NCBI GenBank assembly: GCA_025201375.1 | Contig: JAIWZP010000022.1 | Coordinates: 124,001 to 188,000 of the forward strand | Length of the DNA stretch: 64,000 nucleotides | Source: Gongronella butleri | Taxonomy: Eukaryota > Mucoromycota > Mucoromycetes > Mucorales > Cunninghamellaceae | Direction of reading: 5' to 3' | Shown: piece after piece, positions 48,111 through 59,667 of the stretch | How positions within the stretch are numbered: the first letter of the stretch is position 1 | How the letters are laid out: every line of letters starts with the position of its first letter | Position numbers and translations under genes: made by a program | Notes under the pieces: generated by a model | What the model was told of the DNA's origin: nothing | Seen by the model: only the letters and a program-made list of their open reading frames with translations | Database searches by the model: none

Positions 48111-49823
48111 ATGGCGGTCATGGAGATCAATGACTTGACTCTTGACCGCATTTTTTATTTTTTGTCCAACTCGGACGATGGTGGTGCGAGTGTGCAAGAA
48201 GGGTCGCTTGTGGACCGGCGGTGGCACCGTGCATCGCTCCGATATCTTGCCCATGTTTTTTACGCGCATTCATCCCGCCAACTTTTAAACCAGCAATTGA
48301 TGCGCGATTGTATGGGCCCAATGCGACGCGCGGTAGGTGTTTTGGTGATTGGCATGACGTTCTTGCACCCTCGGCACGTGCACCCCAAAGTGGCTGCGAT
48401 GGCGGCACCGCCGGCGACTGTCGCGCGGTCAACTTTGCCTTTTGGGTCGATTTCTTCGGCAACAAGCACGCTTTCCGAGGGCATGACGGCGCTGTTTCGG
48501 CGCCTGAGCAGGGGCAGGATGCCTAGCCAGCAGGATCTTCGTGCCGCATCGTCTGGTGGGGCTCCAAGCCGCGCATCCTCGCTTCCATCCACGGCATCTC
48601 AGCAGGATTTATTCTTTTTCACGAGCGGCGCAGACGACAACACGTCCACGTCGTTCTCTTCGGTTTCTGGCGATGGCGACAGCAGCGATACGGACGCTTG
48701 TGTTGATTGGCTGGCGCCTGGGGAGCCGACGGAGCTGACGGACGCTTGCTATTGTCGCGAATGCATGCAATTGTTTGATTTGGCGGACTTGATGGTGCAA
48801 TGGATGGACGAGCACGCGTCGGGGATCCACACACTCGTTCTGGACTTTTGCCATCAATCGGTGCACCAAAAGCACGATCAGGCGATCCTCAGCTATTTCT
48901 TTTCCCAGCTTGTGCGCCAATCGATCATTTTGCACATCGACACCTTTGCAATGCAGCATCTTCCACACATGGATAATGTGTCGTTGTCTGAAACAAGCCA
49001 TCATCCTCCATTGGCAAGTTGTTGGTTATGGCTACAAATGTGCGTTTCTGCGCCTCGGCACCTTTTTTTCTCTCATTGCACGAGTGCGCTCTTTCAACAC
49101 GAATTTGACCAGCTCATGCAGGTGTGGGACCAGGCGCCCTTGGCATCAATCCATTTCCGTGGGATTGTGCTGCCATTGGGTGCAGACAAGACGCGTCACC
49201 TGACCCCACACTTTCGCTTGCCCAGAAATCTAAAGACGCTGGCCCTGACATTGTGCGACCCGGCCTGGGTCCTTCCCACCTCCAACCAGTCCCACACACT
49301 CCTCTGGCACACCATGGGCCGGAGCCACCAATTGACACGCTTTGAACTCATGCAAGGCGCGCAAAACGACGAAAAGGGCCATTTTGCAGAGGAAATCGAT
49401 GGAAAATGCGTCCTGCACCCTGTGCGCTACGCACCCACGTGCCAGCAGCATTGGCACGCCGACAGGGCCTTTTGTCGCTGGATGGCAACCCACGCCGCCG
49501 CGCAGCCAACCATACCCGGCGCATTGCAAGCCTGTTTTTCCAATTTCCTGGCGCAATGCCCCAATCTCGTCAATTGGTCCATCCAGGGCTGGGACTGCCA
49601 TCTGGACACATCATCACAGGACAGTGGTGACCACGAAAAGGCGCCTGACAACTTCAACATCCAGGTTGTCGGCGACTTTGATGACGAAAACGACTGGTAT
49701 GCCGATTTTTCGCATGACGATGGCGCGTCGCCGTCCAACATCATGATTCACCAGCGTCACAAGGCTATCTGGCAATCGCAAGTCAGTGACCTGGCCACTC
49801 GCCTTCCCTACCAGCATTTGTAA
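48111..49823 (+). CDS. F-box-like protein
   Basis: One frame of 570 residues starts from the ATG at 48111; the upstream frame extension is only F-rich translation of T runs. Residues 5-50 (INDLTLDRIFYFL, then LVDRRWHRASLRYLA) have the spacing of an F-box, the Skp1-binding module of SCF ubiquitin ligases. The middle has Ser-rich loops, and the C-terminal half has helical and strand segments with FRLPRNLKTLALTLCD and CPNLVNWSIQGWD, suggestive of degenerate leucine-rich repeats. A substrate-adaptor role is inferred. A short intron near 49015-49060 cannot be excluded because the frame stays open there. I do not recognise a named orthologue. Confidence 0.6.
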   Translation: MAVMEINDLTLDRIFYFLSNSDDGGASVQEGSLVDRRWHRASLRYLAHVFYAHSSRQLLNQQLMRDCMGPMRRAVGVLVIGMTFLHPRHVHPKVAAMAAPPATVARSTLPFGSISSATSTLSEGMTALFRRLSRGRMPSQQDLRAASSGGAPSRASSLPSTASQQDLFFFTSGADDNTSTSFSSVSGDGDSSDTDACVDWLAPGEPTELTDACYCRECMQLFDLADLMVQWMDEHASGIHTLVLDFCHQSVHQKHDQAILSYFFSQLVRQSIILHIDTFAMQHLPHMDNVSLSETSHHPPLASCWLWLQMCVSAPRHLFFSHCTSALFQHEFDQLMQVWDQAPLASIHFRGIVLPLGADKTRHLTPHFRLPRNLKTLALTLCDPAWVLPTSNQSHTLLWHTMGRSHQLTRFELMQGAQNDEKGHFAEEIDGKCVLHPVRYAPTCQQHWHADRAFCRWMATHAAAQPTIPGALQACFSNFLAQCPNLVNWSIQGWDCHLDTSSQDSGDHEKAPDNFNIQVVGDFDDENDWYADFSHDDGASPSNIMIHQRHKAIWQSQVSDLATRLPYQHL

Positions 49824-50479
49824 ATAGCTCATTTTTAAATAGATTTATCATTTCAACGCGTAAAAATAAAGTAAAGCATTGGATTTTGTCAATTTTCTTT
49901 TTTTACGCGTTCCTTTAGGGAGTCGCAGCAGCCGCTGGACGATGCGTGACGCGTCAGGTCACGTGGCTCGCGCGATGCAGGCTCCATTAGTCCGTTTTTT
50001 TCTTGTTCTTTGTTTTGTTTGGAGAACCATCTGCAAGAGGAATGCAATGCCAAGCAATGGCGCTGCGTGTTTGCTGCTTTGAGGCGGCTTGCACGATTGC
50101 CGAGTTGGTCGCACAGTCCCAACACAAGTCTTTTTCAGCCAATTGGTTGCGAAACAGGGAGCTGGGACGGCGCAGCTGGGTGTTCACACGCACTGGTCGT
50201 TCAAAAAAGGCAATTAGGTTCTGCTGGTTGATTGCTTGCTCATCATTTGCTTACGTGGTGCATTGCGATGACTCAGGCAGGCCCAACGATGACGCACAAT
50301 GGCAAAAAAGACAAAAAAAATGCAGCATGACGTCGATGTGTTTTTAAAAAAGGGATTGTATGATTTTTTCTTTATTTCGGCATGAGCGTGCAGGCATAGG
50401 TGAGAAACAAGCGAGTGATCAAGGGGGGGTATTTGGAACTTTTTGGAAGGGGGGAGAAAGAAGGGGAAGGTAAAAAAAA
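49824..50479. other. Spacer, no gene seen
   Basis: The 3' flanks of the F-box-like gene and of the minus-strand small protein converge here. Only short frames without family features are present, plus A-rich runs near 50310 and 50345. Confidence 0.4.
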
Positions 50480-50785
50480 TCAATGCAAATCACGCAGACG
50501 CTGGGCATTGGTCTCGAGCAAGAAGATCAGACGGCGCATTTGGATGCCATTGGAGCCAGCCCAAAGATCATGCTTGTCCATGTGGGCGACATCATCTTCG
50601 ACTTGCTTGACGCATTGTTCAAGATGGCTCAGATGCTCGAGAGCCTCATCACGCTGATGGGGGCGTTGAGGAGGCGACATTTGCGCGCCCACTTGGTACA
50701 TGACGCCTCTTGTTTGGCACAGAGACACCACCGCACGACGGGCTTGCGAGGAACGTTGAGATTGGAGGAGACGAAGAGCAGACAT
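50480..50785 (-). CDS. Small predicted mitochondrial protein, unknown function
   Basis: An intronless frame of 101 residues starts from the ATG at 50785. The first 30 residues (MSALRLLQSQRSSQARRAVV) are rich in Arg, Ser and Leu with no acidic residue, as in a mitochondrial presequence. The rest forms amphipathic helices (ALEHLSHLEQCVKQVEDD; GIQMRRLIFLLETNAQRLRDL). No cysteine pairs, membrane span or known motif is present. The antisense strand is open over almost the same interval, but its translation looks like a shadow. I do not recognise the family; the location is a prediction from composition. Confidence 0.5.
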   Translation of the reverse strand: MSALRLLQSQRSSQARRAVVSLCQTRGVMYQVGAQMSPPQRPHQRDEALEHLSHLEQCVKQVEDDVAHMDKHDLWAGSNGIQMRRLIFLLETNAQRLRDLH

Positions 50786-51682
50786 GATTGAAGGACTTGA
50801 GATTTTTTTTTGTTTTATCTTTTGATAAAGAATGCTCAATTACCAAAAGGAAATAAAGACAAAAGGAGATTTTTTTGTTCTTCTTTTATACACGACGAAG
50901 TAGAACCCCGGTGGGAAAAAGTCAAGTTCGTCGACGTCATTTGCGGGCTTTTGCAACAATGAAGCGATGGGTGTGAGATTTTTTGTTGTTTTTGCCTCAT
51001 CATTTGCATTTGCTTGCTGGACGCTCATTGACGGCCTGTCACCTGACACCACAAACATTATGCATTCGGGGCCGAAACCCCTGAGAGTCCGCCCATCCAA
51101 TGGTGATACGCTGTGTCGGCTTTCCTGTGCATCCACACAACTTTAAATTGCACTCAAACAATTGGCCCGTCGTGTTTGAAATACCGTCACAAGCCAGCCA
51201 ATCGGCATCGTCCTTGTTGGCTTTCAGCTAGCGCTCTAGTCCCAGCCAATCGCCGGCCGAGGTGGCTCAAATCACAAAAAAAGCCCGGAGCGGGGCATTG
51301 GTTGCACCCCAGTGTGGGTGTTGGTGTGGGTTGTGTGTGGGGCGAGCAAGCGGGCCCTGAGCAAGGAAAAGGGGTCTCGATGCGGGGAAATCGGCTCAAT
51401 TCTTTATTTTTTTTTCAAACGCAGGGCCAAACCTCGGAAACATGCTGACTGTGGCCCTTTTTTTGCTTGCCTTTCGAGGCAATGTTTTAAGGGAATCCAC
51501 GGGAGGCGGGTAACCTTCCCCTCCCATTCATTCCGTGGGCGGTGGGGAGGAGGCTATTTAAAATCACCAAACAATGCCTTTTTGTTGTTTTTTTTCTTCC
51601 TTTGCCTACTTTCTGTCATTTCTTCCCCCTTTTTTTTCTTTTTTTCTTGTGTGTGTGTGTGTCACTCTTTTTTTCTTTTTTG
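50786..51682. promoter_or_regulatory. Upstream region of the WRKY-GCM1-like gene
   Basis: No coding region is evident. It has a GT-rich patch near 51310-51345 and a TATA-like CTATTTAAAA at about 51553, followed by a long pyrimidine tract before the ATG at 51683. The left end is also the promoter side of the divergent small mitochondrial protein gene. Confidence 0.4.
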
Positions 51683-52844
51683 ATGGATTGCCCACGCGAC
51701 GACGAGACATTGATTCGATATTCACAGCAGACGACGATTCTGCCACCAGTGTCCGGTCTCGCCGGGTATCATGCGCCGCCCATGGCACATCCATTGGCAA
51801 CAACACCACCGACGCCAGCAGCCGGCGCGATGCAGCCACACGAAATTGCCGCCACGTATCATTTGCAGGACATTGTACAGCAATTCAAGTCGCAGCCCGA
51901 GCTGCTCAGGCTGATTTTGACGAGCAAGGTCGAGGAGGACCGAAGACACACCGAGGAAGCGCGATTGCGTGCGCGCGAGCTCGAAGTGTACCTCCAAGAC
52001 GCGACCAGCGTGTCGCCGCCGCCATTGGTCTACGCGCACCATGATACCCCACCCTTGTCGCCACACCAGCACATCCGCCGCGCATCTAATGCCTCGTCCG
52101 TGCAAAGCGACGCATGCTCACAACCACCAATGTCGCCTAATGCTGCCACATCTCCATCTTCCGCCTCACCGCCCGCCACATCGCATCTTTTACGCCATCA
52201 CATCCCCATTCTGCCGTACGACAAACAAAAAAAGAAAAGTTAAAAAGAAAAATACTCAATCCGTCTACTTTTTATACAGATGTGAGCACCCCCTGGAAAG
52301 CGTGCATAACCAACATCAGCGCCAGCGGTCCATTCCTCCGCGGAAACGAAGATCCATGCAGGCAATCACGAAAATCGTCGAAACCAAGGACCCAAAGTAT
52401 CAAGACGAGTACCTTTGGAAGAACAATGGCAACACGGTGCAGCGCAAGACAGGCTGCAAAAGCACCTACTATAAATGTGCCAATGCTGGCAAGGTAAAAC
52501 ACAAAAACGCAAAACAGAAAAAAAAAGAGCTACTATTTGCCATTTTCATTATACCCCGGAATGGAGTTGGGCGACCTCCGGTCGGGGCGGTCCAAAAAGG
52601 GCAAGCAATGGATCGTGGGGAACGCCCATCACTTTTGCGCCCTTTTTTTTTTTGCAAAATCGGGTTGATTCGGGCCAGACACATGAAAGCAAGCAACTCT
52701 CTCACACTCGACAATGCTATTTTACAGGGCTGCCCCGTCAACAAGACTGTCATTTACAAACCGAATGGCGAATCCGTCATCAAATACAGGGGCACACATC
52801 TGGCCATGTGCAGCACCGTCGAACACATCCGCGACACAACATAA
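51683..52844 (+). CDS. WRKY-GCM1-type zinc finger transcription factor
   Basis: Three exons (51683-52215, 52280-52493, 52728-52844) join in phase to 287 residues. The N-terminal half has a helical segment (IVQQFKSQPELLRLILTSK followed by an Arg/Glu-rich coil) and a Ser/Pro/His-rich linker. The C-terminal domain reads PRKRRSMQ, DEYLWKNNGNTVQ, STYYKCAN, GCPVNKTV and VIKYRGTHLAMC. This is the layout of the WRKY-GCM1/FLYWCH superfamily zinc finger: a Trp-containing first strand, C-x(6)-C, then H-x3-C. The plant-type WRKYGQK core is WKNNGNT here. The exon 1 donor (GTACGA at 52216) was chosen because it alone keeps phase. DNA binding in the nucleus is inferred; target genes are unknown. Confidence 0.8.
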
Positions 52845-54909
52845 TAATAATAAAAAAGAACGCATGGATAGCATTGTATTTTTACAAACAGAATTCTTAA
52901 AGAGTCGCAGCGACAGCAATTGCAGCCGCATTTAAGGAATCCTTTTTGTTTTGCACCAAGCCCCTGAGTGTACCGCTTTTTGCGCGTGCCTAAATTTCGG
53001 ACAAAATATTCACAAAGTCGTCGTGTCGACCTTGAAATTAAAAGCACATTGCGCGGTATCATAAATGGACACTTGTCATTGATGAAGAAACATGGTGAGG
53101 GAATCAATTCATTTTTTTTCTCGGAAAATCGACATTTTATTGTGCTGGAAGTTTTATTTTCCATGGCTTATTGTTTGACGAGGAGAGCAAGCGCCAAAAG
53201 GTCAATGAATTCTCAAAGAGGGTCCATTGCGCGTCTGGCGCGACGGCACTGCGTGGTCAATGGCACGTGTAGACGCGCCTAAATCAACCTTTCATCTGTT
53301 GAGCCCCCTTTTTTCAACGCGTGATCATTCTTTCGCGACACGCGTTTCGCTCTGGTCACCAGATTTTACAGATACACATTGAAGCTCTCCACGAGAGTTC
53401 CGAGGTTCAGAATGCTCGGGGTCAGTAAATCGGCTTATTTTAAGACCAGTCATATTGTCTCCAGCATTTTTAGCATCTTAATGCATAATTGACCATAAAC
53501 GCTTGCGCGAATGTGCACTATCAAATAATTGCCGTTGATAAGGGAATCTGTTGGTCGCTTGTTAGTCGCCAAAAAATGGACATAGTAAAGCATCTAGCAA
53601 GAAAATCGCAATTAAGGCGTTTTTGCTGTAAATTCGTCGTTTGTCCATAGATTTACAATCTGCAAAGGAATTCACTCTTTCAGTCAACTATTTCAAGCCT
53701 TCTCTTTCAAATAAGCCCACTCTTGGAGCGCTGCGAGCACCAGATGGCGCGCAATGACGATTATTGAAAATGGCCAATTTTCCCAGGGGTGCAGTCGAAG
53801 ATTTGAAAATTGAAAACTGTAGGTCCTCGGATCAGCGCCAAATTTAACCACATGGTACGCACTGCTGATTCACTGACAGAAACGCAAGAAAAACCAAGGG
53901 TGCATTAACTGGTTGTCGCGCAAAACGCAAAAAACCGTGATTTTTCACCTCAAGGCAGGCTCAACGAGGAATGGGTGCAGCGCTTTGAAAGTTGTATCAT
54001 CAGAAAGAGCGTGGCTCAATGCGTATAGAGACATCCGTGATCAATGAAAAAAGTCATTTTTTGGCATGTTTAACGCGGTTTCAAATTCAAAGGCAATTTC
54101 TGACGCGTGAAAAATCGCGTCAGTCGCCGATCGACACGCATCTTTTTCTACTGAAATCCATGCTCCTGGTGTCGTTCTTGCTAGTGGGCGCGTTGGTAGG
54201 ACTCTGTGGCGCGTGCTTTCCGTGCAAATCGCCGTTGAATTTAAATCTAAAAAAAACGCCATTGCTTGTCAGCAAGTAATTGGATCGCGCTCATTTTGTC
54301 GATTTCCGGGGTTCATCCATTCAATTGTTTTTGCCTAGAAGTATGGAGCCATTTGGGCGATCCATTTTTTCCATTTTCGGTCGAGGGACTCGACACGACA
54401 AAATTTTGATTTGCACGTAGTGCGCTTTCGAAGACTTTTGGCGGCTGCAATTAGCGTCCCTGTCTGATTTCCAGTTGGCTATTTCACGCTACAATGCTTT
54501 TCAGAGAGCTGCGGTGTCTGGTTCGACAACTTCACTTTAATTTTTTTGCGAAATTGAATGATCTAATGCGCATCTCCCGATGAGCTTGTCCAAAGTGTTC
54601 CCAAATTGGACACAGATGACAACAGATGCATGAAACTCACATGGACAATCTTTCTCAGGCACCGGCCGTCTGGATGTCCTTTTTAAAACACATCATTCAA
54701 GGGCTTTGTCATTTTTCTCCTTGAAATATCCAACCAGCAGTGGCATGGCGTGCTTGTCGAGCATCATATTCAACCTGTTGAAGGACACTTCTCCTCCAAT
54801 AGTCAGCGGATCCGGTAAACACGAGCAAAATAAAAAAAAAAGTGAAGATTGTATTTTTATAAAAACATTATCGATACAAAAATAGTAGAAAACGAAGGAA
54901 GGGGGGCCG
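52845..54909. other. Intergenic region, no gene seen
   Basis: About 2 kb of AT-richer sequence with short phrases typical of decayed repeats in this window. The only frames are short and lack protein character, apart from a hydrophobic 95-codon ORF at 53992-54279 that I do not trust. Confidence 0.4.
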
Positions 54910-57793
54910 CTATGGCTGTTGCCAGGATGGCTGGGACCAAGATTGCTGCACTGGCCCGTAGGGAGCCGTGGGGATGGGCTGGGTTGGTATGGACGGAATG
55001 TAAGATGATGTGAAAAAGATGCTATTGTCATTGTTGATGGGTGGCTGCATGCCGATCAGCTGGCTGGTGTTGTTGTTGAGTGAGGACAGGAGTTTTGCCT
55101 CGTCAAACATCAATTGGCCAAACAGATTGGCATCATTGAGAAAGGCACTGCTATTGAAATCGACGGAATAGTCATTGAGGTCAAGCGTGCCGGGCTGTTG
55201 TTGTTGCTGTAATGCTTGGTGCTGCTGTTGTTGCTGCTGTTGAGACGGTGTAGGGACCATGGGCGCCATTGGATGCTCCCAGGGCGATGATGACGCCGGC
55301 GGCGTAGCCGTGATGATGCTATTGTGCGTCGTTGTGGAAGGAATCGTGGGCGATTGATCGTGGTAAAGGTGTGGTGACACGGATGCCGGCGTGATGGACG
55401 CCGAACCGGGTTCATCCTTGCTGGAATGCGGCACCTGTGCAGTCGCATCGTCATGCGGCCGCTCATACTTATCTTGGGAATACGGATACATCTTGCTGTG
55501 CTGAATCATCAAATCGCGTGTCGTCAGCGACAATCGCAGACAAACCGGCCAATGAGGGCGGAGTAGCTGAAGTAAAAAAAAAAGTGGGGTCAACTAATTG
55601 CCTCCCTGAGAAAAACGTAAAGAAATGGGGAGAAAATGCCTTTTTTGGCCCTTTTTTCACACACACACACGGCTCCATTGTTCTTATCGTACCTCGATCA
55701 TGTCAAAGAGGGTGGTGAGAAATTGGCCGCCAATGCGATGATTTGCTTCTGTGTTTGTAAATGTGCTTGTCATGAGGATGGTGGCAAACATATAAGACGA
55801 GTAGCCCATGTAGGGATTGACATTGTTGCCGCAATAGGTCTTCATGCGTTCAAAGATCGGCATGACGTCAAAGACGACCTCTTTGCAGGTTTCGACGCTG
55901 TGTTTGATGCTGCGGTAAGTGGCTTGGTCCATTGCCGGATTCTTGGCAATTTCACCATTGGAGTCGACATACACGAGACTGCCACGGTGCAGAACGAGTT
56001 TGAGGGTGTGCCAGATGACGTGGCCACACAAAAAGTAATTGAGGCGGCCCATGCTGGCGCGTGCCACGTGGTAATCGACGTTTGCCGGCGAGAATTCCAT
56101 GGTCGGAGGCAATTTCGCGCGCCAATCTTGCAATTCGCGGTTCAATTCGTCGAATTGGTCCATGGGCGGCCACAGGGGACCATGCTGCTGTTGCGGCCTT
56201 GTACTATTGTCCTTTGCACGCTGCACACCCTTGATCACATCACCAAAAATCTCCATCAGGCGCAAATAATGGCCAACATACGCGCATAACGAGTCCTCGT
56301 GCATCGAGATTTGCCGCCCGCCCATGGTCACGTTCTGATACGTCGGATTGAGCATGTACGCCTCGTCTGGGGGCAGTCCCACGTCGTACTCGTCCTTGTT
56401 GAAGAATTGCGGCCGCGAATTCCCCGCGCTGCCATACCTAACAAGAGAAAATAAGGAATAAACGCGCTTTGTCAGCGTGTCCAATCAGGTGGTTCTGCTG
56501 CCCAATTTGCTCTCTCTTTTTTTTTTTACTTGTCAATGTTGACGCAGCTCCAAAACAGGCGGCGACGCATGAGCATTGCTATTTTGTCCATGGACCCGCT
56601 CTTGGTGTAGATGGGAATGTGGTGTGTTTCTTCTTTATGAAGTCCTAGCTCAAAGCAAATGCGACACGCCATGCCTCCATAGATCCATGCTCTAGTTAAA
56701 AAGTAAAAAAAAAAAAAAAAAAAGGGCGTAAGCAAAGGCGGGCGCGTCCAATTCTCTCATTTTTTTTTACCGAGCACCGGCGGCGCGGCCGTATTCCAGG
56801 CAGGCCATGATGCCCCAGAATTGCAGATTTGGGACGGTGGGCTCGAGGAGATTGGCATTGATGAGGGAGCCGGCTTTTCTTGCGAATTTTTCGCCAGCCC
56901 AATAGGGAGGATCGGTTCTGATGGCGGGATGCGTGGAAAACCTAAACACGTAACCATGAATAAAACTAATTCCGCGCCGCGTTCCCTGTTCCCTAGCAGC
57001 TTTTTTCTGCTTCGTCCCAGTGTCCCAGCTTTGCTTTTTTGCCCATTGTGTCACCTGACTTACCGTGCGCCAATGGCGAGCACGCTCCACAAGAGTGGCT
57101 GCGACACTGACTGGTCCTTGATAGCCTCCATTAAGGTTGGGTAGTGCAAAAGCGGGAAGATCGAGTTGATGTACTTGAAAAACAGGTCCACCAGATGAAT
57201 GACAAGCTCATGATCCGGCAACTGCAGCTCTACAAGAATGGAAATTATGAAAAGAAAGGAATAGAGCGCGTTTTTCGTCAATTGTCACGCTTTTTTTTAA
57301 CGACGGACGCGTGTTTTTTTTTCCTCGTTTCCCCAATTTCACTACTCACGTTCAATATCGGTCATGTCATGGCGATCGTGGCCGAGAGCATTGACGTGTG
57401 GCGGAGCCTCGTGTTGTTGCGGCAAGGATGATAGGCGCTTCTCCAATTGCACAAGTCGCTCCTCTAGCAATTGCACGTACCCTTTTCTCGGACCACGCCG
57501 CTTGCACGCCGCATATGCACACTCCACATTCGCCTCAACGCAATTGCGGCACACTGGCTTGGCGCCGTCGCAACGTTTCTAATGAAAAAAAAAGAGAGAA
57601 AAATGGGCGCGTGTGTCAGCAGCGAAGATCTGGGGAAGACGAGCCAAACTCGCTCGCGACCGAGCCTGTCTTTTTTTTTTTTTTTTGTTCGTTTTGCCTT
57701 TTTCTTGCGGCAAGGTGTGCACGCCTGAGTCGCGCGTTCGCGTTTCTTTCCCGATTTTCCAATATAGTCACCCTGGTCCTGGTCCGAGTGCAT
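54910..57793 (-). CDS. Zn2Cys6 fungal transcription factor
   Basis: Seven exons (57793-57698, 57578-57350, 57229-57064, 56941-56771, 56691-56530, 56437-55693, 55566-54910) give 741 residues. The zinc cluster is Cys25-x2-Cys28-x6-Cys35-x6-Cys42-x2-Cys45-x6-Cys52 and is split by intron 1, which must use a GC donor (AAG|GCAAAA) to restore the C-x6-C spacing. A coiled coil (LLEERLVQLEKRL) follows. The fungal-specific transcription factor domain spans about residues 120-500, with FFKYINSIFPLLHYPTLME, IYGGMACRICFELGLHKE and RRRLFWSCVNIDKYGS, split here across exons. The C-terminus is Gln/Pro/Ser-rich and probably activating. It acts in the nucleus; target pathway unknown. Its 5' end faces the CtIP-like gene 217 bp away on the same strand. 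Confidence 0.92.
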
Positions 57794-58010
57794 AGTCTTT
57801 TGGGAAACGAAAAAGAATAGAAAAAAGGGAAAAGGAAAGAGAATTAAAATTTCCTTTGGCAGCGTGTGGAGAAAAATGCAACACTCTTTTGGGCGGCGAA
57901 TCGCGCGCCGATTGCCATCTGGAGAAATGAATAGCCGGAGCCGGGAAACAATCAGCATTGACAAATTTGCAGGCACGATCCTTCCCATCATCTTTATTTG
58001 GGCAATCATT

Positions 58011-59508
58011 TCAAGGGGAAGAAGGGAAAGAAAAGTCCCAATAGCCGGGTGGCGTGCTGTTCACCTTGTTTTGTTTGCTTTTCGACGACTGAGATGTCTT
58101 TGGCGCACGATGACGCGCAAAGGCTGCCGTCTGCGCCTCCCATTCAGCCTGAAAAGACGAAAGAAATGTGAGATTTGCGCCCCATTTGATCTTGTTTTTG
58201 CGTGTTTTTTTTTACCTTGTCACAATCACAAAAGTCGTGGCCGCAGGGCTTGCGAGTGCTGGGCACAGGTCGCTTCGCTGGTATTTCTTGCTGGGGTGGT
58301 GGAGGAGGAGAAGATCTGGCGTCATGGGCAAAAAAGAAAAGAAAAATGAGTTTTTCGCGCGATTTTCGTCGTTTTGGGTGATTGTTGTACCGTTCTAAAG
58401 GTATATTGTCATCCAAGAGGAGCAGTGGGGAGCGCTGGATGATGGCCAGGGTCTGTGCACAGGGCAATTCCTCAGGGGGGTCGGCACACGGCGTGGTGTA
58501 CACGTCGGCGGCCGATGCGCGCGATGTGATCGTGTCCCATTTGCCAGATTTGCGCTCGCGTGCGGAATTGGCGTTCGTGGAGACGCCCGTCGACTCAATT
58601 GGGCTGTACACAAAGTGTTTGGTGGAGGACGAGCAGGGATCATGCGCATTTTTTGGCGAATTGGGCGGACTCGTACTTGCACGGCTGTCTGCGCGCATTT
58701 TTCCCTTTGATCGGCGTGATGGAGAAGGTGTGCGATGGAGTCGTGGCTTTTGCTGCTGCTGTGGACGCGACTTTTTTGAAACCGGCACCGGGGATGGGCG
58801 TGACGATGAGGAAAGAGGCGAAATGAGCGGAGTCTGAGCCCGACCGCGCTCGGCTTGGCCGTCCGCCGGGGGCTGTGGTGCGCTGTGCTTCAATGTTGAC
58901 GGTAGCTGCGGCGCCTCGTTGCGAGAAATAGACAAAGATGCAGCAGGAGGTGTGTTTTTGCGCTGTTTCTTGGTCGGAGAAGCGTTCACTTGGCTCGGCT
59001 CGACGGTCTTCCAGCGGTGATGCATAAAATGCGCGTCCAGTGTCGTCTGCGACGCGTCTTTTGCATTGCCCTTGTCCGTGGCCACCGCATCCAGCCGTCG
59101 CACCATGTTGACCGTGAAATTTTCTGTAATACTGCAGAAAAAAGAGCCATTAGTAAATAAACAAAAATAAAGGGGGGGGAAGGGGGGCAAAAGAGGCAAA
59201 AAGAATATTTTCTCTTTACAATTGTCGGTAAGTTTCGACAAGACTGGTATATCGTTTCAGCTTTGACGACTGTTGCTCTGTTTTTCGCTCCAATTCTATA
59301 AAACTAGGGTCAATAAGCCTGCCAATAAGCCAAGAGTCGTTGCAACATACTTTTGCGCTGCGCTTCCAGCAGCTCGATTGTCTTTTTGGCCTCATTCAGG
59401 TCGTCCTGGAGATCTAGAACGTCGAAACGTGAGTTTTTTTGTGCTTTTTTTTACGCTTTTGTGTCTCTACTTACGCTCCACCGAGGCCGCACCATAAGCT
59501 GCACTCAT
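58011..59508 (-). CDS. CtIP/Ctp1/Sae2-family DNA end-resection factor
   Basis: This is a homologue of the MRN/MRX cofactor that starts DNA end resection and clears protein-blocked breaks in the nucleus. Exons: start exon ending 59475, then 59414-59351, 59295-59220, 59131-58391, 58315-58216 and 58148-58011, giving about 379 residues. The N-terminal part is a coiled coil (ISRTTLNEAKKTIELLEAQ; KLKRYTSLVETYRQL), followed by a long disordered Ser/Pro middle with QTTLDAHF. The C-terminal signature settles the family: KPCGHDFCDCDK, then ARHR, then STPPGYWDFSFPSS at the end, matching the CxxC/RHR/PP-FW-FP pattern of CtIP and Ctp1. The start is uncertain: ATG 59495 keeps phase with the strong GTAAGT donor, while ATG 59508 would need a weak GTGGAG donor. 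Confidence 0.8.
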
Positions 59509-59667
59509 AAAGACGGATAGAAAGAAAAAGGTAAAAAAGAGGAGTAGTAAAATAAAAGAGGAGGGACGGGGACAAAAGCAAGCGAAAAACACGGAAAAAA
59601 AATCAACAGGGCGCGTTTTCCCCCTTTTTCAATGCCCGTCGGCGGCTCTTTTATTGTATTTTTTTGA

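Noticed and set aside
53992..54279. 95-codon ORF with a hydrophobic end
   Set aside because: Codon use and surroundings are like the decayed spacer; no domain or splice context.
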